From: GCA-2693325 sp964011675
GTDB lineage: Bacteria > Latescibacterota > UBA2968 > UBA8231
Direction: 5' to 3'
Length of the DNA stretch: 49,940 nt
Assembly (NCBI GenBank): GCA_964011675.1
Contig: CAXGPR010000022.1
Location: forward strand, 1 to 49,940
Positions 7,631 through 16,541 of this stretch are shown piece by piece; position 1 is the stretch's first letter, and every line of letters starts with the position of its first letter. A program made the position numbers and the translations under genes. A model generated the notes under the pieces. The model made no database searches. It saw only the letters and a list, made by a program, of their open reading frames with translations, and had not been told where the DNA came from.

Positions 7631-8482
7631 CTAATCAAAAATAATCGTCCGATTACCCACGACGACAACGCGGTCGGCAAAGACCAAGTCCAGCGCCCGA
7701 GAGAGCGCTATTTTTTCGACTTCGCGACCGGCACGTGCCATATCCCGTGCCGTCTGCCGGTGGTCGACGGGTAGGACGCTTTGCGCTACTATCGGTCCCT
7801 CGTCGAGATCGTCCGTTACAAAATGCGCCGTCGCCCCGATGATTTTAACGCCGCGCTCAAACGCCTGTCGATAGGGATTTGCCCCAATAAAAGCAGGCAG
7901 AAACGAGTGGTGAATATTGATGATGCGATGGGCAAATGCACGCACAAAGTCCGGGCTGAGAATACGCATATACTTAGCGAGTACGACATAGTCCAACTCA
8001 TACTCACCAAGCTGCTCAATGAGCAGGCGTTCGTGTTCATCACGCGCCATATCGACGTGAGATATGCAGTGGAAGGGTAGGTCAAACGTGCGCACGAGAT
8101 CCCCCAGAACTTCGTGATTACTCAACACAGCGCATATCTGCGCATTCAGGTCTCCGTTGGCATGCCGCAGCAGCAAGTCTCCCAAGCAGTGGTATTCCTT
8201 AGTGGCCAGCACAGCAATCTTTTTGGGCTTGGGAGACCGCATTTCAATCCAAGCATCAGCGGGCAAGACTGCGGCAAGCGCCCGACAGAGCTCAGCGCTA
8301 TCAACCGCTCCTTCTACGTCCGTCCGCATGTAGAAGCGGTTGCTCTCTCCGTCGACAAACTCACCGTTGCGAACGATATTGAGACCCGCTTCAAACAACA
8401 CCCCCGTGATTCGGTGAACTAGGCCCTTCTCATCTTTACATCCAACCAGTATAACATTGCGGTGCATAGGCTTAGAAACCAA
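7631..8482 (-). CDS. purU: Formyltetrahydrofolate deformylase
   Basis: PurU hydrolyses 10-formyl-THF to formate and THF and so controls the one-carbon pool. An N-terminal ACT-like domain begins at HRNVILVGCKDEKGLVHRIT; the formyltransferase-like catalytic domain follows. Active-site residues are visible in INIHHSFLPAF (Asn and His) and TDDLDEGPI (Asp). The start is chosen at TTG 8482 because AGGAGG stands about nine bases upstream inside the ggt gene, giving a 283-residue protein of normal length. A later ATG at 8467 lacks a close binding site. It therefore overlaps the end of ggt by 11 bases and is the last gene of the minus-strand run that begins at 15574. Confidence 0.93.
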   Translation of the reverse strand: MVSKPMHRNVILVGCKDEKGLVHRITGVLFEAGLNIVRNGEFVDGESNRFYMRTDVEGAVDSAELCRALAAVLPADAWIEMRSPKPKKIAVLATKEYHCLGDLLLRHANGDLNAQICAVLSNHEVLGDLVRTFDLPFHCISHVDMARDEHERLLIEQLGEYELDYVVLAKYMRILSPDFVRAFAHRIINIHHSFLPAFIGANPYRQAFERGVKIIGATAHFVTDDLDEGPIVAQSVLPVDHRQTARDMARAGREVEKIALSRALDLVFADRVVVVGNRTIIFD

Positions 8483-10058
8483 CAGCTTGACCCTCCTTTC
8501 GCGGTTCAGACGCCGCACAGTAGCCGTCTACAAGTCGATAAATCAGCTGCGCCCCGCCAAACATCGGCTGGCGCGGCAGGCGCTCTAGCTGATGTCCTCT
8601 ACCGGCCAATTCGTCAAGAACCGCCGGGGAAAAATCCTCCTCGATAGCAACAGATCGCCCCTTGAGGACCTGCCAACGCGGCGCATCCACCGCCGCCTGT
8701 GGGTTCTGCCCGTAGTCGACTAAGCGCAAAACCATCTGCACGTGTCCCTGCGCCTGCATGGGGCCGCCCATCACGCCAAAGCTCATTAGAGGCCGATCTC
8801 CCTGCATTAAAAAAGCGGGAATAATCGTGTGGAATGGGCGCTTTCCCCCATCCACCCTGTTGGGATGGCACTCTTCCAGCGAAAAACCCGTACCGCGGTT
8901 TTGCAGGCTGATACCGGTGTCCGGTACGACGATACCCGATCCGAAACCCATGTAGTTCGACTGAATAAAGGAGACCATCATACCCTGCTCGTCGGCGGCC
9001 GTTAAATAGACCGTGCCGCTCTGATCGGGCACCCCATGGCCTGGGTCCTGCGCCCGCCGCATATCGATACATTCGGCGCGATGCTCTAAGTAGAATTCGT
9101 CCAACAGGTCTTCGACGGATATGTCCATATACGCCGGATCTGCTACGTAGCGATAGGCATCGGCCAGCGCCAGCTTCATGGCCTCAATCTGCACGTGTAG
9201 GCTGTCAACCGAATCAACGGGCAGGCTGCCCACGTCCACGTGGCGTAAAATCCCCAGACACAGCAGAGCGCCTAGACCTTGACCGTTCGGTGGAATTTCG
9301 TGCAGCTGGTAGCCGCGATAGTCCTGTTCGATGGTCCCCACCCAATCGGGGCTATGAGCGGCCAGATCGTCCTCAGTCAGCTGACCTCCCAAACGCGCCG
9401 CATCGGCCGCTATTTTTTCAGCTAGCGCGCCTCGGTAAAAGTCTTCCCCACCTGTTTCAGCGATGCGCTCTAGAGTCCGGGCCTGAGCCGCACAGTGAAA
9501 GCGTTCTCCAACGCGCGGTGTCCGTCCCGTTGGCAAGAAAGTCTGTGCGAATCCCTCATAGGAACCCAACACCTTGGCAGCGCCCGCCCACGCTTCCGCG
9601 GTAATGGGCCCTACCAGGAAGCCTGATTCTGCGTAGCGAATAGCCGGTTCGAAAAGTCGAGCAAAGGGCAATTTTCCAAAGCGGTTAGAAACCTCTGCCC
9701 ACGCTGAAACACAGCCGGGCACGGTGACGGTATCCCAGCCGCTTTTCGGCATCGATTCGCGCCCGGCAAAATAGGCTGGAGACCACGCCGCAGGAGCGCG
9801 CCCCGACGCGTTGAGGCCGTGCAGCTCTTTACCATCCCACAGAATGCAAAATGCGTCTGAGCCAATGCCGTTCATCGCGGGTTCGACGACCGTAAGCGCA
9901 ATGGCCGTCGCCAGCGCCGCGTCGGCCGCATTGCCTCCTAGCCTAAGCATCTCCAATCCGGCCTGGGCCGCCAGCGGCTGCGAGGTAGCGACGGCATTAG
10001 ACGCCAATACGGGCATGCGCTGAGACGCATAGGGAAAGCTCCATGTACACTCGGTCAT
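8472..10058 (-). CDS. ggt: Gamma-glutamyltransferase family protein
   Basis: Members of this Ntn-hydrolase family cleave gamma-glutamyl amides such as glutathione and mature by self-cleavage. The catalytic Thr349 is in QSGTVYLTAADEQGMMVSF; the mature small subunit would run from here to the end. Other family marks are GGNAADAALATA near the N terminus, PGCVSAW, and the glycine-rich FGVMGGPMQAQGHVQ in the small subunit. The 528-residue length is normal. No signal peptide is visible, so it resembles cytoplasmic YwrD-type proteins more than secreted Ggt. The start at ATG 10058 lies one base after the stop of the PhyH gene at 10060. Substrate is unknown. Confidence 0.88.
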   Translation of the reverse strand: MTECTWSFPYASQRMPVLASNAVATSQPLAAQAGLEMLRLGGNAADAALATAIALTVVEPAMNGIGSDAFCILWDGKELHGLNASGRAPAAWSPAYFAGRESMPKSGWDTVTVPGCVSAWAEVSNRFGKLPFARLFEPAIRYAESGFLVGPITAEAWAGAAKVLGSYEGFAQTFLPTGRTPRVGERFHCAAQARTLERIAETGGEDFYRGALAEKIAADAARLGGQLTEDDLAAHSPDWVGTIEQDYRGYQLHEIPPNGQGLGALLCLGILRHVDVGSLPVDSVDSLHVQIEAMKLALADAYRYVADPAYMDISVEDLLDEFYLEHRAECIDMRRAQDPGHGVPDQSGTVYLTAADEQGMMVSFIQSNYMGFGSGIVVPDTGISLQNRGTGFSLEECHPNRVDGGKRPFHTIIPAFLMQGDRPLMSFGVMGGPMQAQGHVQMVLRLVDYGQNPQAAVDAPRWQVLKGRSVAIEEDFSPAVLDELAGRGHQLERLPRQPMFGGAQLIYRLVDGYCAASEPRKEGQAVGF

Positions 10059-10059
10059 A

Positions 10060-10929
10060 TTAGCGCCTAACGCCTTGCGCCCCTCCAAAGGTAGACTTTT
10101 TAAGTGCCGTCTGCGTAGCATAAATTGAGCCACCCACTTTGGCAGCCGGCATCGGTATGCGGACCGGTACTTCTCTCACACGGGGCTGATTCGTCGGTTC
10201 GCCGCGAAGAAAGGACGCGCAGTAGCCTTCCCACTCCATCCTCGTCAGAGGCCATGAGTCACCCGAGCAGTACTGAAAAAGCAGCAACCGTCGTGGATTG
10301 GGTGAGGCATTAGGCAACGAACCGTGCAGCGCGCGCACGTGATGGATTGAAATCCCTCCGGCCTTCAGTTCCACTTTCTCAGCCTTTCCATCGTCAAAGT
10401 CCTCCTCCGTCACTGCCCCGGCAAAACAGCCATCCTGATGGTGATTTAGTATCGGGCCCTTATGCGAACCGGGCACAACCAACAAACACCCATTCTCTTC
10501 GCTCATATCATCTATGCAAACGCCTACGGCCAGCAGGTCATCATTGGTATGCGGGTAGAATGCCCAGTCCTGATGCCACTCAACGGGACTGCCAAACCCA
10601 CCTGATTTCATATTCAGCTTGTTACCGTTAGTCCGTATAGCTGGACCGATAAGCTGGGCAACTATATCGAGAATTTTATCGTGCCGAATGGTCTGATCAT
10701 AGACTTCATGCGCATTAATCGGGCTCTTGAGGCGCCGCAGACGCGGGTCGTCAGCGCTGTGACCGGGTTCCAGATCGAATACGTCATCGCTCTCGCTGAT
10801 GCCGCGCGAAAGCTCGACAAACTCGTCCGTTACTCGACGCAATGACGCGACTTCATCTGCGTTGAGCACGCCTTCAACGCCGACATAGCCCTTTTCGCGA
10901 TACTGCTCTATCTGCGTGTCGTTTAACAT
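10060..10929 (-). CDS. Phytanoyl-CoA dioxygenase (PhyH) family protein
   Basis: This is a non-haem Fe(II)/2-oxoglutarate oxygenase, cytoplasmic, that probably hydroxylates a small substrate. The iron-binding facial triad is intact: His119 and Asp121 in EWHQDWAF, and His202 in RALHGSLPN, with Arg213/214 positioned to hold 2-oxoglutarate. DMSEENGCLLVVPGSH (141-156) is the typical strand pair. At 289 residues the length is normal. ATG 10929 is selected because GGGAG stands eight bases upstream; the frame is open further into the neighbouring PhyH gene. It sits 13 bases after that gene and one base before ggt. The substrate is not predictable; the neighbouring carbohydrate genes hint at a sugar or sugar-derived compound. 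Confidence 0.9.
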   Translation of the reverse strand: MLNDTQIEQYREKGYVGVEGVLNADEVASLRRVTDEFVELSRGISESDDVFDLEPGHSADDPRLRRLKSPINAHEVYDQTIRHDKILDIVAQLIGPAIRTNGNKLNMKSGGFGSPVEWHQDWAFYPHTNDDLLAVGVCIDDMSEENGCLLVVPGSHKGPILNHHQDGCFAGAVTEEDFDDGKAEKVELKAGGISIHHVRALHGSLPNASPNPRRLLLFQYCSGDSWPLTRMEWEGYCASFLRGEPTNQPRVREVPVRIPMPAAKVGGSIYATQTALKKSTFGGAQGVRR

Positions 10930-10942
10930 GGCCAAATCTCCC

Positions 10943-11686
10943 TTACTTGAGACGGAGTACTTCACTCCTCGAGTCATTGAGTTGTTCATAAATCGCTTCG
11001 CTAAAATGCAGCCCCTGCCCACCCCAATCGGGCATGTAACCCGTGCCATAACAATAGTAGAGCGTCCGTCGGGGCTTGCCCGAAGTGCAGACCATCGATC
11101 CGTGGGTTAAGGCCTCGGTAAATATAATGGCATCTCCAGCCTGAGCGGGCACCGCCCTAAGCGGAGGGTTATCCATGGGCTCATTGCCCCACGGCTTGGA
11201 GAAGTTACTCTTATGTGCACCTGGAATTACGGCAAAGCAGCCGTCTTCTGCCGCACAGTCGAGCATCGGAAAAACCACTTTAGTCAGAGTAGAAACCATC
11301 TGTCCATTTCGACAGTGATACTGGCATTTGGGAATAATGGGGGTCCCATGCATATGCAGTCGAGTATAGCCGCCAAGCCAGCGATAGATGGCATAGGTGT
11401 GATTCAGCCGGTACGGTCCCCCGGTCACTTCGGCAATAACATCGAGCACCGACGGCAGGTCCACGAGCGATTCGAAGGCGGGATCACCCTCCAGAATATT
11501 AGATATATACAAATTATCCGACGTGCGCTCTTGTCCCAGACAGAGGGGCGACGGATACGCATCTGAATCCATTGTTTCATAGCGATCGAGCGCCCTGTTA
11601 CAGGCCTCAACATAGGCCGGTGGCACTACGTCCTTCAATACGAGATACCCCTGTAAATCAAAAAGATATTTCTGCTCTGCATCCAT
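10943..11686 (-). CDS. PhyH-like dioxygenase with HxH in place of HxD
   Basis: The 247-residue protein has the double-stranded beta-helix pattern of PhyH proteins: N-terminal DLQGYLVLKDVVPP, core LDCAAEDGCFAVIPGAHKSNF, and AGDAIIFTEALTHGS with the distal His195. The proximal metal motif reads LHMHGTP, giving His111 and His113 where the family normally has His-x-Asp. With His in place of Asp the iron site would have an unusual all-histidine triad. The start ATG 11686 lies four bases after the GH51 stop, with GAGGC inside the GH51 gene as binding site. It is paired with the canonical PhyH gene downstream, so this could be a non-catalytic or differently metallated partner. Confidence 0.82.
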   Translation of the reverse strand: MDAEQKYLFDLQGYLVLKDVVPPAYVEACNRALDRYETMDSDAYPSPLCLGQERTSDNLYISNILEGDPAFESLVDLPSVLDVIAEVTGGPYRLNHTYAIYRWLGGYTRLHMHGTPIIPKCQYHCRNGQMVSTLTKVVFPMLDCAAEDGCFAVIPGAHKSNFSKPWGNEPMDNPPLRAVPAQAGDAIIFTEALTHGSMVCTSGKPRRTLYYCYGTGYMPDWGGQGLHFSEAIYEQLNDSRSEVLRLK

Positions 11687-11689
11687 TCG

Positions 11690-13201
11690 CTATGCCTCAA
11701 GAGAGAAACGCACTACGTTCCAAGAAGCTGAGGGCAGTGCGATGCGGGTTTTACCCTCATGCTCCTCAACGGAATCATCTAGTGCCGAAGGTGCCACTCT
11801 GTCGGGCTGCTCCAGCGTGTTTACCGCTTTGAGATTAGAATGGGTGAGTGCAATATGTTCGATCATGCGCGCCGTTGAAAAGTCGCGCAGGTCTACGTCC
11901 AGAGCCACCGCCTCTTCTAGGTTGCGATTAACGGAGAAAACCGCTAGCTCGCCGCGATCTTCTGACAGCACGCCCACAGCTTCTACATAGGGCACCTCGT
12001 CAAATACCGGGTCCTCGTAGCTCGAACTATCCACTTTCATATCTAATGCAGTCCCGCGTCCATAGCGCGAAGCATGCATAAAGGGAAAGTAGGTTGTCTG
12101 TTTGACAATACCCCCACCTGTCGCCGTAAAAATTGGTGCAATTACGTTGACCAACTGGGCTAAGCAGCCTATCCTCACTCGGTCGCAGTGCTTGATAAGC
12201 GAAATAAGCATACAGCCGACGACGAGGGCATCTTCTACTGTGTAAAGATCTTCCAAGAGCGGGGGCGCCTCCTGCCAAGGCGGCTGTTGGCGATCGGCCT
12301 GGTTGGAGTGGAACCACACATTCCACTCATCAAAGGAGAGCATCATACGCTTTTTGTGACGTTTTTTGGCGCGAATAAAGTCACAGGTCGCGACTACTTC
12401 TTCGATAAACGCGTCCATTCCTATGGACTGGGCAAGAAAATGCGCCGTATTGCCGTCTCGATTCCCGTAGTAAGTATGCAGTGAGATGTAGTCTACGTGC
12501 GCATAGGTATGCTCTAAGACGGTCGCTTCCCATTGGGGAAACGTCGACATCGTGCGCGAAGACGAACCACAGGCTACAAGTTCGATTGTCGGGTCAACCC
12601 AGCGCATTACTTTGGCCGCTTCTTCGGCAAGCCGACCGTATTCTAGGGCGGTCTTGTGCCCAATTTGCCAATCGCCGTCCATTTCATTGCCCAAACACCA
12701 AACCTTGATATTATGCGGCTCGGCGCAGCCGTTTTCGACGCGCCAGTCGCTATACTGCGTCCCGGACGGATGATTGCAGTACTCAACTAGGCTGCGCGCC
12801 GCATCTACGCCCCGAGTGCCTAGGTTAATCGCCATCATGGGCTCGGCTCCGGCCTTGCGACACCAACATACAAATTCATCCGTTCCAAACGCATTCGGCT
12901 CGAGCGACTTCCAGGCTAGATCTAAGCGGCGCGGACGCGCTATGAGTGGCCCCACGCCGTCCTCCCAGCGATAACCAGAGACAAAGTTGCCCCCCGGATA
13001 GCGCACGATAGGCGTATTCAGCGCACGCACGTGGTCCAAGACGTCACCGCGAAACCCCAGCCCATCCGCCGTGGGGTGCCCCGGCTCGTATAGCCCTCCG
13101 TAAATAGCCCTTCCCAAATGCTCGATAAACGAGCCATACAGACGGTCATCAATCGCATCAATGGCCAGCTCACGGGCTAGCACAGCACGGGCATTATTCA
13201 T
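11690..13201 (-). CDS. Alpha-L-arabinofuranosidase, GH51 family
   Basis: GH51 enzymes release L-arabinofuranose from arabinan, arabinoxylan or short arabino-oligosaccharides by a retaining mechanism. The (beta/alpha)8 barrel shows YGSFIEHLGRAIYGG near the start, RYPGGNFVSGYRWEDGVGP, the acid/base Glu173 in CLGNEMDG and the nucleophile Glu292 in SFDEWNVWF. The C-terminal ~130 residues fit the beta-sandwich domain usual in the family. No signal peptide is seen, so it probably acts inside the cell on imported oligosaccharides. At 503 residues it is full length. Its ATG overlaps the amidase stop by 8 bases, so the two are translationally coupled. Confidence 0.95.
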   Translation of the reverse strand: MNNARAVLARELAIDAIDDRLYGSFIEHLGRAIYGGLYEPGHPTADGLGFRGDVLDHVRALNTPIVRYPGGNFVSGYRWEDGVGPLIARPRRLDLAWKSLEPNAFGTDEFVCWCRKAGAEPMMAINLGTRGVDAARSLVEYCNHPSGTQYSDWRVENGCAEPHNIKVWCLGNEMDGDWQIGHKTALEYGRLAEEAAKVMRWVDPTIELVACGSSSRTMSTFPQWEATVLEHTYAHVDYISLHTYYGNRDGNTAHFLAQSIGMDAFIEEVVATCDFIRAKKRHKKRMMLSFDEWNVWFHSNQADRQQPPWQEAPPLLEDLYTVEDALVVGCMLISLIKHCDRVRIGCLAQLVNVIAPIFTATGGGIVKQTTYFPFMHASRYGRGTALDMKVDSSSYEDPVFDEVPYVEAVGVLSEDRGELAVFSVNRNLEEAVALDVDLRDFSTARMIEHIALTHSNLKAVNTLEQPDRVAPSALDDSVEEHEGKTRIALPSASWNVVRFSLEA

Positions 13202-14438
13202 AGTCTAAGATTCCTTCCAACGCTCGGACCCACTGCAGCAAGAGCTCATCCTGACCTGAGCGAGCTACGCACTGCAGGCCCATCGGCAGATTGCCCGCAA
13301 CCCGTTGACAGGGCACGGCACAACTCGGCAGGCCGGCGTGTGTCCAAGGCAAATTCATGGCTGGATCTCCCGTAGAAGCCAATCCGCGCGGTGCCGGCCC
13401 CGTGGCCGCCGGACTGAGCCACATGTCTACACCGGAGGCGTCCATTGCCGCTTCAACTTCCTCGCGCAGTCGGGCACACCCCGCTCGCGCTCGACCTATT
13501 TCGCATTCAGTCACCGCGCGTCCATCCCGCACCAACTGGGCAGTCTTGGAACGATATAACGCTTCGTACTGGGCAAAAAGCCCGGCGTGTACGCGCGCTA
13601 TTTCCCCGCTTATTAAGCGCGTGTGTCGAGCATTTATTTCTCCAATATCGCTCAGGAGCGGCACGCGCCGTACAATCCATCCGGCTCTTTTAAGCCGGTC
13701 CACCTGCCCTTCAAAGAGAGTCAAGGCCTCACCCGAGGCCTGCGCGAGATAGGGCCCTTCGGGAATACCGACGGTCGGCAGTCTCGGCTCTCCGACGGAC
13801 TTCCAGTTGGCGCAGAGCACGCTGGCGGCAACCTCCATCCATGCGCATGAGCGGGCAAAGACGCCCACCGTATCAACCGAAGGAGAGTAGTAGAGCATCC
13901 CTTCACTTGGAATGCGTCCCCAAGACGGCTTAAATCCCAAAACGCCGCAAAAAGCGGCCGGACGTATGACGGAACCCACCGTTTGGCTACCGATGGCTAA
14001 AGGACAATAACCAGCGGCCACGGCGGCAGCTGAACCGCTGCTCGATCCGCCGGGCGTATGCGCGGTATTATTCGGGTTCCGCGTTGGTCCAGGTTCAAAA
14101 AAAGCAAACTCCGTGGTGGTCGTCTTCCCCAAGACCAGCGCCCCGGCCTCTTTGAGCAAGCCGACGCAGGCTGCTTCCTCCCCCGCCAAGGCCTCAGGCG
14201 GCAGCAGCGATCCGGCCCGCGTGGGCAGTCCATCAACGTGAAAAATATCCTTTATCCCTACAAGACATCCCCAAAGGGCCGGGGATACCATTGCCCTTGA
14301 GGCGAGCTCCTCTAGAGCTTCGACTTCACCTTGAAGTCGCTTTAGTTGATTTTCTTCTCCTACCAGCGCCTCTATTTCGAGATCGAGCGCGGCAATCCGC
14401 TCCAGCTGCAATGCAATCGATGTATCCAAATCGATCAT
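13194..14438 (-). CDS. Amidase, amidase-signature family
   Basis: The protein carries the Ser-cisSer-Lys triad of amidase-signature hydrolases: Lys63 in VGIKDIFHV, the glycine-serine loop GGSSSGSAAAVAAG (130-143) with the cis-Ser134, and the nucleophile Ser156 in GSQTVGSVIRPAAFCG. It would hydrolyse the amide of a small carboxamide in the cytoplasm. At 414 residues it is a little shorter than GatA, and no gatB or gatC is nearby, so a tRNA role is unlikely. The start ATG 14438 overlaps the upstream TGA as ATGA. The N-terminal ~50 residues form a helix rich in Leu and Glu. Its place among carbohydrate genes suggests action on an acylamino sugar or uronamide; this is inference. Confidence 0.9.
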   Translation of the reverse strand: MIDLDTSIALQLERIAALDLEIEALVGEENQLKRLQGEVEALEELASRAMVSPALWGCLVGIKDIFHVDGLPTRAGSLLPPEALAGEEAACVGLLKEAGALVLGKTTTTEFAFFEPGPTRNPNNTAHTPGGSSSGSAAAVAAGYCPLAIGSQTVGSVIRPAAFCGVLGFKPSWGRIPSEGMLYYSPSVDTVGVFARSCAWMEVAASVLCANWKSVGEPRLPTVGIPEGPYLAQASGEALTLFEGQVDRLKRAGWIVRRVPLLSDIGEINARHTRLISGEIARVHAGLFAQYEALYRSKTAQLVRDGRAVTECEIGRARAGCARLREEVEAAMDASGVDMWLSPAATGPAPRGLASTGDPAMNLPWTHAGLPSCAVPCQRVAGNLPMGLQCVARSGQDELLLQWVRALEGILDYE

Positions 14439-15574
14439 CGATCCGGTGAGGAATAGAGTAAATACGACCAATCGCTTACTACCGCTTCATCACCAATCTG
14501 CCGCAGTCGTTTCTCCACGCCTCTGTCTGGCAAGCGCTGCGCAGCTCTGAGTAATAGAGGGATCCACTGCAGGGACTCCGTCGACGTCCCCCTATCCCAG
14601 GGCCACTCGGCGTCAAAGCCGTGGTTAATCAACCATAAGGTGGCGCTTTGCAGCCTGTTTCCCTCTTCTCCAGACCAGAGGTCGTAGCCCAGCGATCTTC
14701 CCAAATCGGCCAGATCAAAAAAGGCGCCGATATTCGTCATACAGCGATTGAGCGAATCCGTGCCCTCCACTTGTCCTGGCTGACTGCCATCGGGAGCTAC
14801 GAGCTTGAAGAGACGCGCCTGCGCGCGCTCAAACGCCTGCTGCGCGATCTCGTTCTTACGGCAGAAAAGTGCGAGAGCAGTGATCTGAACATCGCAGCAT
14901 ATGCCGTGACTATCTTCTCTTCCCCGCGCTTCTACGCCGAACTCGCTCTCTGACAACCATTCTATGTACCGGCTAAACCAGGCTTCTAGATCCGCCTGAT
15001 CGTCCGCGTTCCATGAGGATGAATTCACCAGCAGCCCTACGTGATCGACCAGCCAACTGAAACCGTGAGCATCCATAATGCCCTCTGCCCGTCCTAAACA
15101 GCGCCCCCTGATCGCCTGCGCATATTCGAGATGAGGATTCATAGCCGTCTGCTCGTCGAGAAAGAAAATGCGCAGCAGCAGCGCTGCCCGCTCGGCAAAA
15201 TCCTCAAAGTCGCTAAAGAAATAAGCCGTGCTCAGCGTGCTAACCGCCGAGCATAGACCGACTAGGCGCGGATGGTCATATGCTTCGCATTCCTCGTTGA
15301 CTTCCCCTTCTCTGTGCACATAAGGCATTCTCCCTTCTACATCTGGATCAGGCCACCAGTTAGGAGCCAGGCTCATATAGTCGCGCCGGCTGTTACTAGT
15401 AGGCACTTCCTCTTTCTCCACTACGGAAAACGGTCGCGTTGCCAAGGCCTTATTAGCCACTTCAAGCAACCGTTCGTCCGCGGCAACAAAGCCTTCATCG
15501 CCCTCAAAAATCAGGGAACGAACGCGTAGCAAATTTTCTACATCGAGCATAAAGACGCGAGGATTGCTTTCCAT
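14435..15574 (-). CDS. Alginate-lyase-family protein with altered active-site motif
   Basis: This 379-residue protein matches the alginate lyase superfamily with an alpha-toroid fold. Marks are RRDYMSLAPNWWPDPD (63-78), GRMPYVHREGEVNEE (81-95), NPHLEYAQAIRG (146-157) and the C-terminal WPWDRGTSTESLQW. Such proteins eliminate uronic-acid polymers. In most members the active-site loop reads Asn-Asn-His-Gly-Thr-Trp-Tyr-Asp; here it is DSHGICCD at 221-228, so the His is kept but the second Asn and the Tyr are replaced by Ser and Cys. No signal peptide is obvious. It is the first gene of the minus-strand operon and overlaps the amidase as ATGA. A related polysaccharide, or loss of activity, is possible. 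Confidence 0.8.
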   Translation of the reverse strand: MESNPRVFMLDVENLLRVRSLIFEGDEGFVAADERLLEVANKALATRPFSVVEKEEVPTSNSRRDYMSLAPNWWPDPDVEGRMPYVHREGEVNEECEAYDHPRLVGLCSAVSTLSTAYFFSDFEDFAERAALLLRIFFLDEQTAMNPHLEYAQAIRGRCLGRAEGIMDAHGFSWLVDHVGLLVNSSSWNADDQADLEAWFSRYIEWLSESEFGVEARGREDSHGICCDVQITALALFCRKNEIAQQAFERAQARLFKLVAPDGSQPGQVEGTDSLNRCMTNIGAFFDLADLGRSLGYDLWSGEEGNRLQSATLWLINHGFDAEWPWDRGTSTESLQWIPLLLRAAQRLPDRGVEKRLRQIGDEAVVSDWSYLLYSSPDR

Positions 15575-15804
15575 TATGCCTCAAAAAGATATAGAGGAGT
15601 TTCGGTAATTTCATGCGCTTCTACCAACGGCACGGTGAGAAGAATTTTCGGTTTCTCGAAATACAAAGTGAGTGAAAGGCGTGAACTATTCTCTGCTATA
15701 TGCAGTTTAAACGCCTCCACACCTCAGGCCGATTTACCTTGCCATTTTTTGACAAATTGCACAGATTGTTGCGCAGTAATGCCCCTATTATTCGAGGAGA
15801 TATT

Positions 15805-16281
15805 GTGTCCCGCGCACTGAGTTTGAGCACGTTACTTTTTGCCATATGGCTGATCTGGTCAGGGCATTATACGCCGCTTCTACTTGCCTTTGGCGTGCTT
15901 TCCTGTGCCTTAGTTCTACTCGTCAGCCACCGCATGCGGATTATTGACCCCGAAGGACATCCAATCCATCTCGTCCGGGGCAGCCTATCTTACGGCCTCT
16001 GGCTGACGTGGGCTCTAATACAATCTAATGTCGACTTAGCCAAACGGGTGCTCTCGCCGAGCCTGCCCATTGCGCCGCGCATGATCCGCGTCAAAGCAAG
16101 CCAAAAAACCCACTTGGGGCAAGTTATTTACGCCAATTCTATAACGCTTACGCCGGGCACGGTCTCCGTCAACATCGAAGACGGAATGATCGAAGTGCAC
16201 GCCCTGACTGCAGAAGCAGCGCAAGAGCTCATAGACGGCGAAATGGACCGCCGTGTCACCCGCTTAGAAAACGAGGACTGA
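15805..16281 (+). CDS. mrpE: Mrp antiporter subunit E
   Basis: MrpE is a small membrane subunit of multisubunit cation/proton antiporters. Two or three hydrophobic stretches occupy residues 4-40 and ~58-75; the soluble C-terminal domain holds the family signature ANSITLTPGTVSVNIEDG. The start is GTG 15805, with GAGGAGA five bases upstream, giving 158 residues; the frame is open further upstream without a better site. It is the first gene of a nine-gene plus-strand operon that runs to 23075 with one-to-eight-base overlaps or very short gaps. The 230 bases before it also hold the promoter side of the divergent minus-strand operon. Confidence 0.92.
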   Translation: MSRALSLSTLLFAIWLIWSGHYTPLLLAFGVLSCALVLLVSHRMRIIDPEGHPIHLVRGSLSYGLWLTWALIQSNVDLAKRVLSPSLPIAPRMIRVKASQKTHLGQVIYANSITLTPGTVSVNIEDGMIEVHALTAEAAQELIDGEMDRRVTRLENED

Positions 16282-16541
16282 TGTTTATCGCAGCTATGAT
16301 CGGCGTGCTGATCACCATGCTGATGGCCCTCGTGCGCGCCCTGTCGGGTCCCACGGTATTCGACCGCATTCTCGCCGTCAACATGTTTGGCACCAAGACC
16401 GTGCTCTTTATCGCCGTGCTAGGCTTCCTGAGCGGCCGTCCCGAATTCCTCGACCTCGCGTTGGTATATGTCCTAATCAATTTCATAGGCACAATCGCCA
16501 TCCTAAAATTTGTGCGCTTTGGCAAAGTGGAGACCGCCTAA
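16281..16541 (+). CDS. mrpF: Mrp antiporter subunit F
   Basis: The 86-residue protein has three membrane helices and the MrpF/PhaF signature RALSGPTVFDRILAVNMFGT between the first two. It is an essential small subunit of the Mrp complex, whose exact role is unsettled. Its ATG shares one base with the stop of mrpE (TGATG), and its own stop overlaps the next start (TAATG). This implies tightly coupled translation and fixed stoichiometry. Confidence 0.93.
   Translation: MFIAAMIGVLITMLMALVRALSGPTVFDRILAVNMFGTKTVLFIAVLGFLSGRPEFLDLALVYVLINFIGTIAILKFVRFGKVETA

Noticed and set aside
8614..9072. 152-codon minus-strand frame inside ggt
   Set aside because: Same strand as ggt but another frame, rich in Gly and Arg; the ggt frame carries the catalytic Thr and conserved motifs.
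13194..14438. Amidase as GatA of the Glu-tRNA amidotransferase
   Set aside because: It is shorter than GatA, lies in a carbohydrate operon and has no gatB or gatC nearby.
15749..15780. TTGACA box before mrpE as promoter
   Set aside because: The -35 box is perfect, but no acceptable -10 box lies at 16-18 bases, so it was not listed as a promoter.
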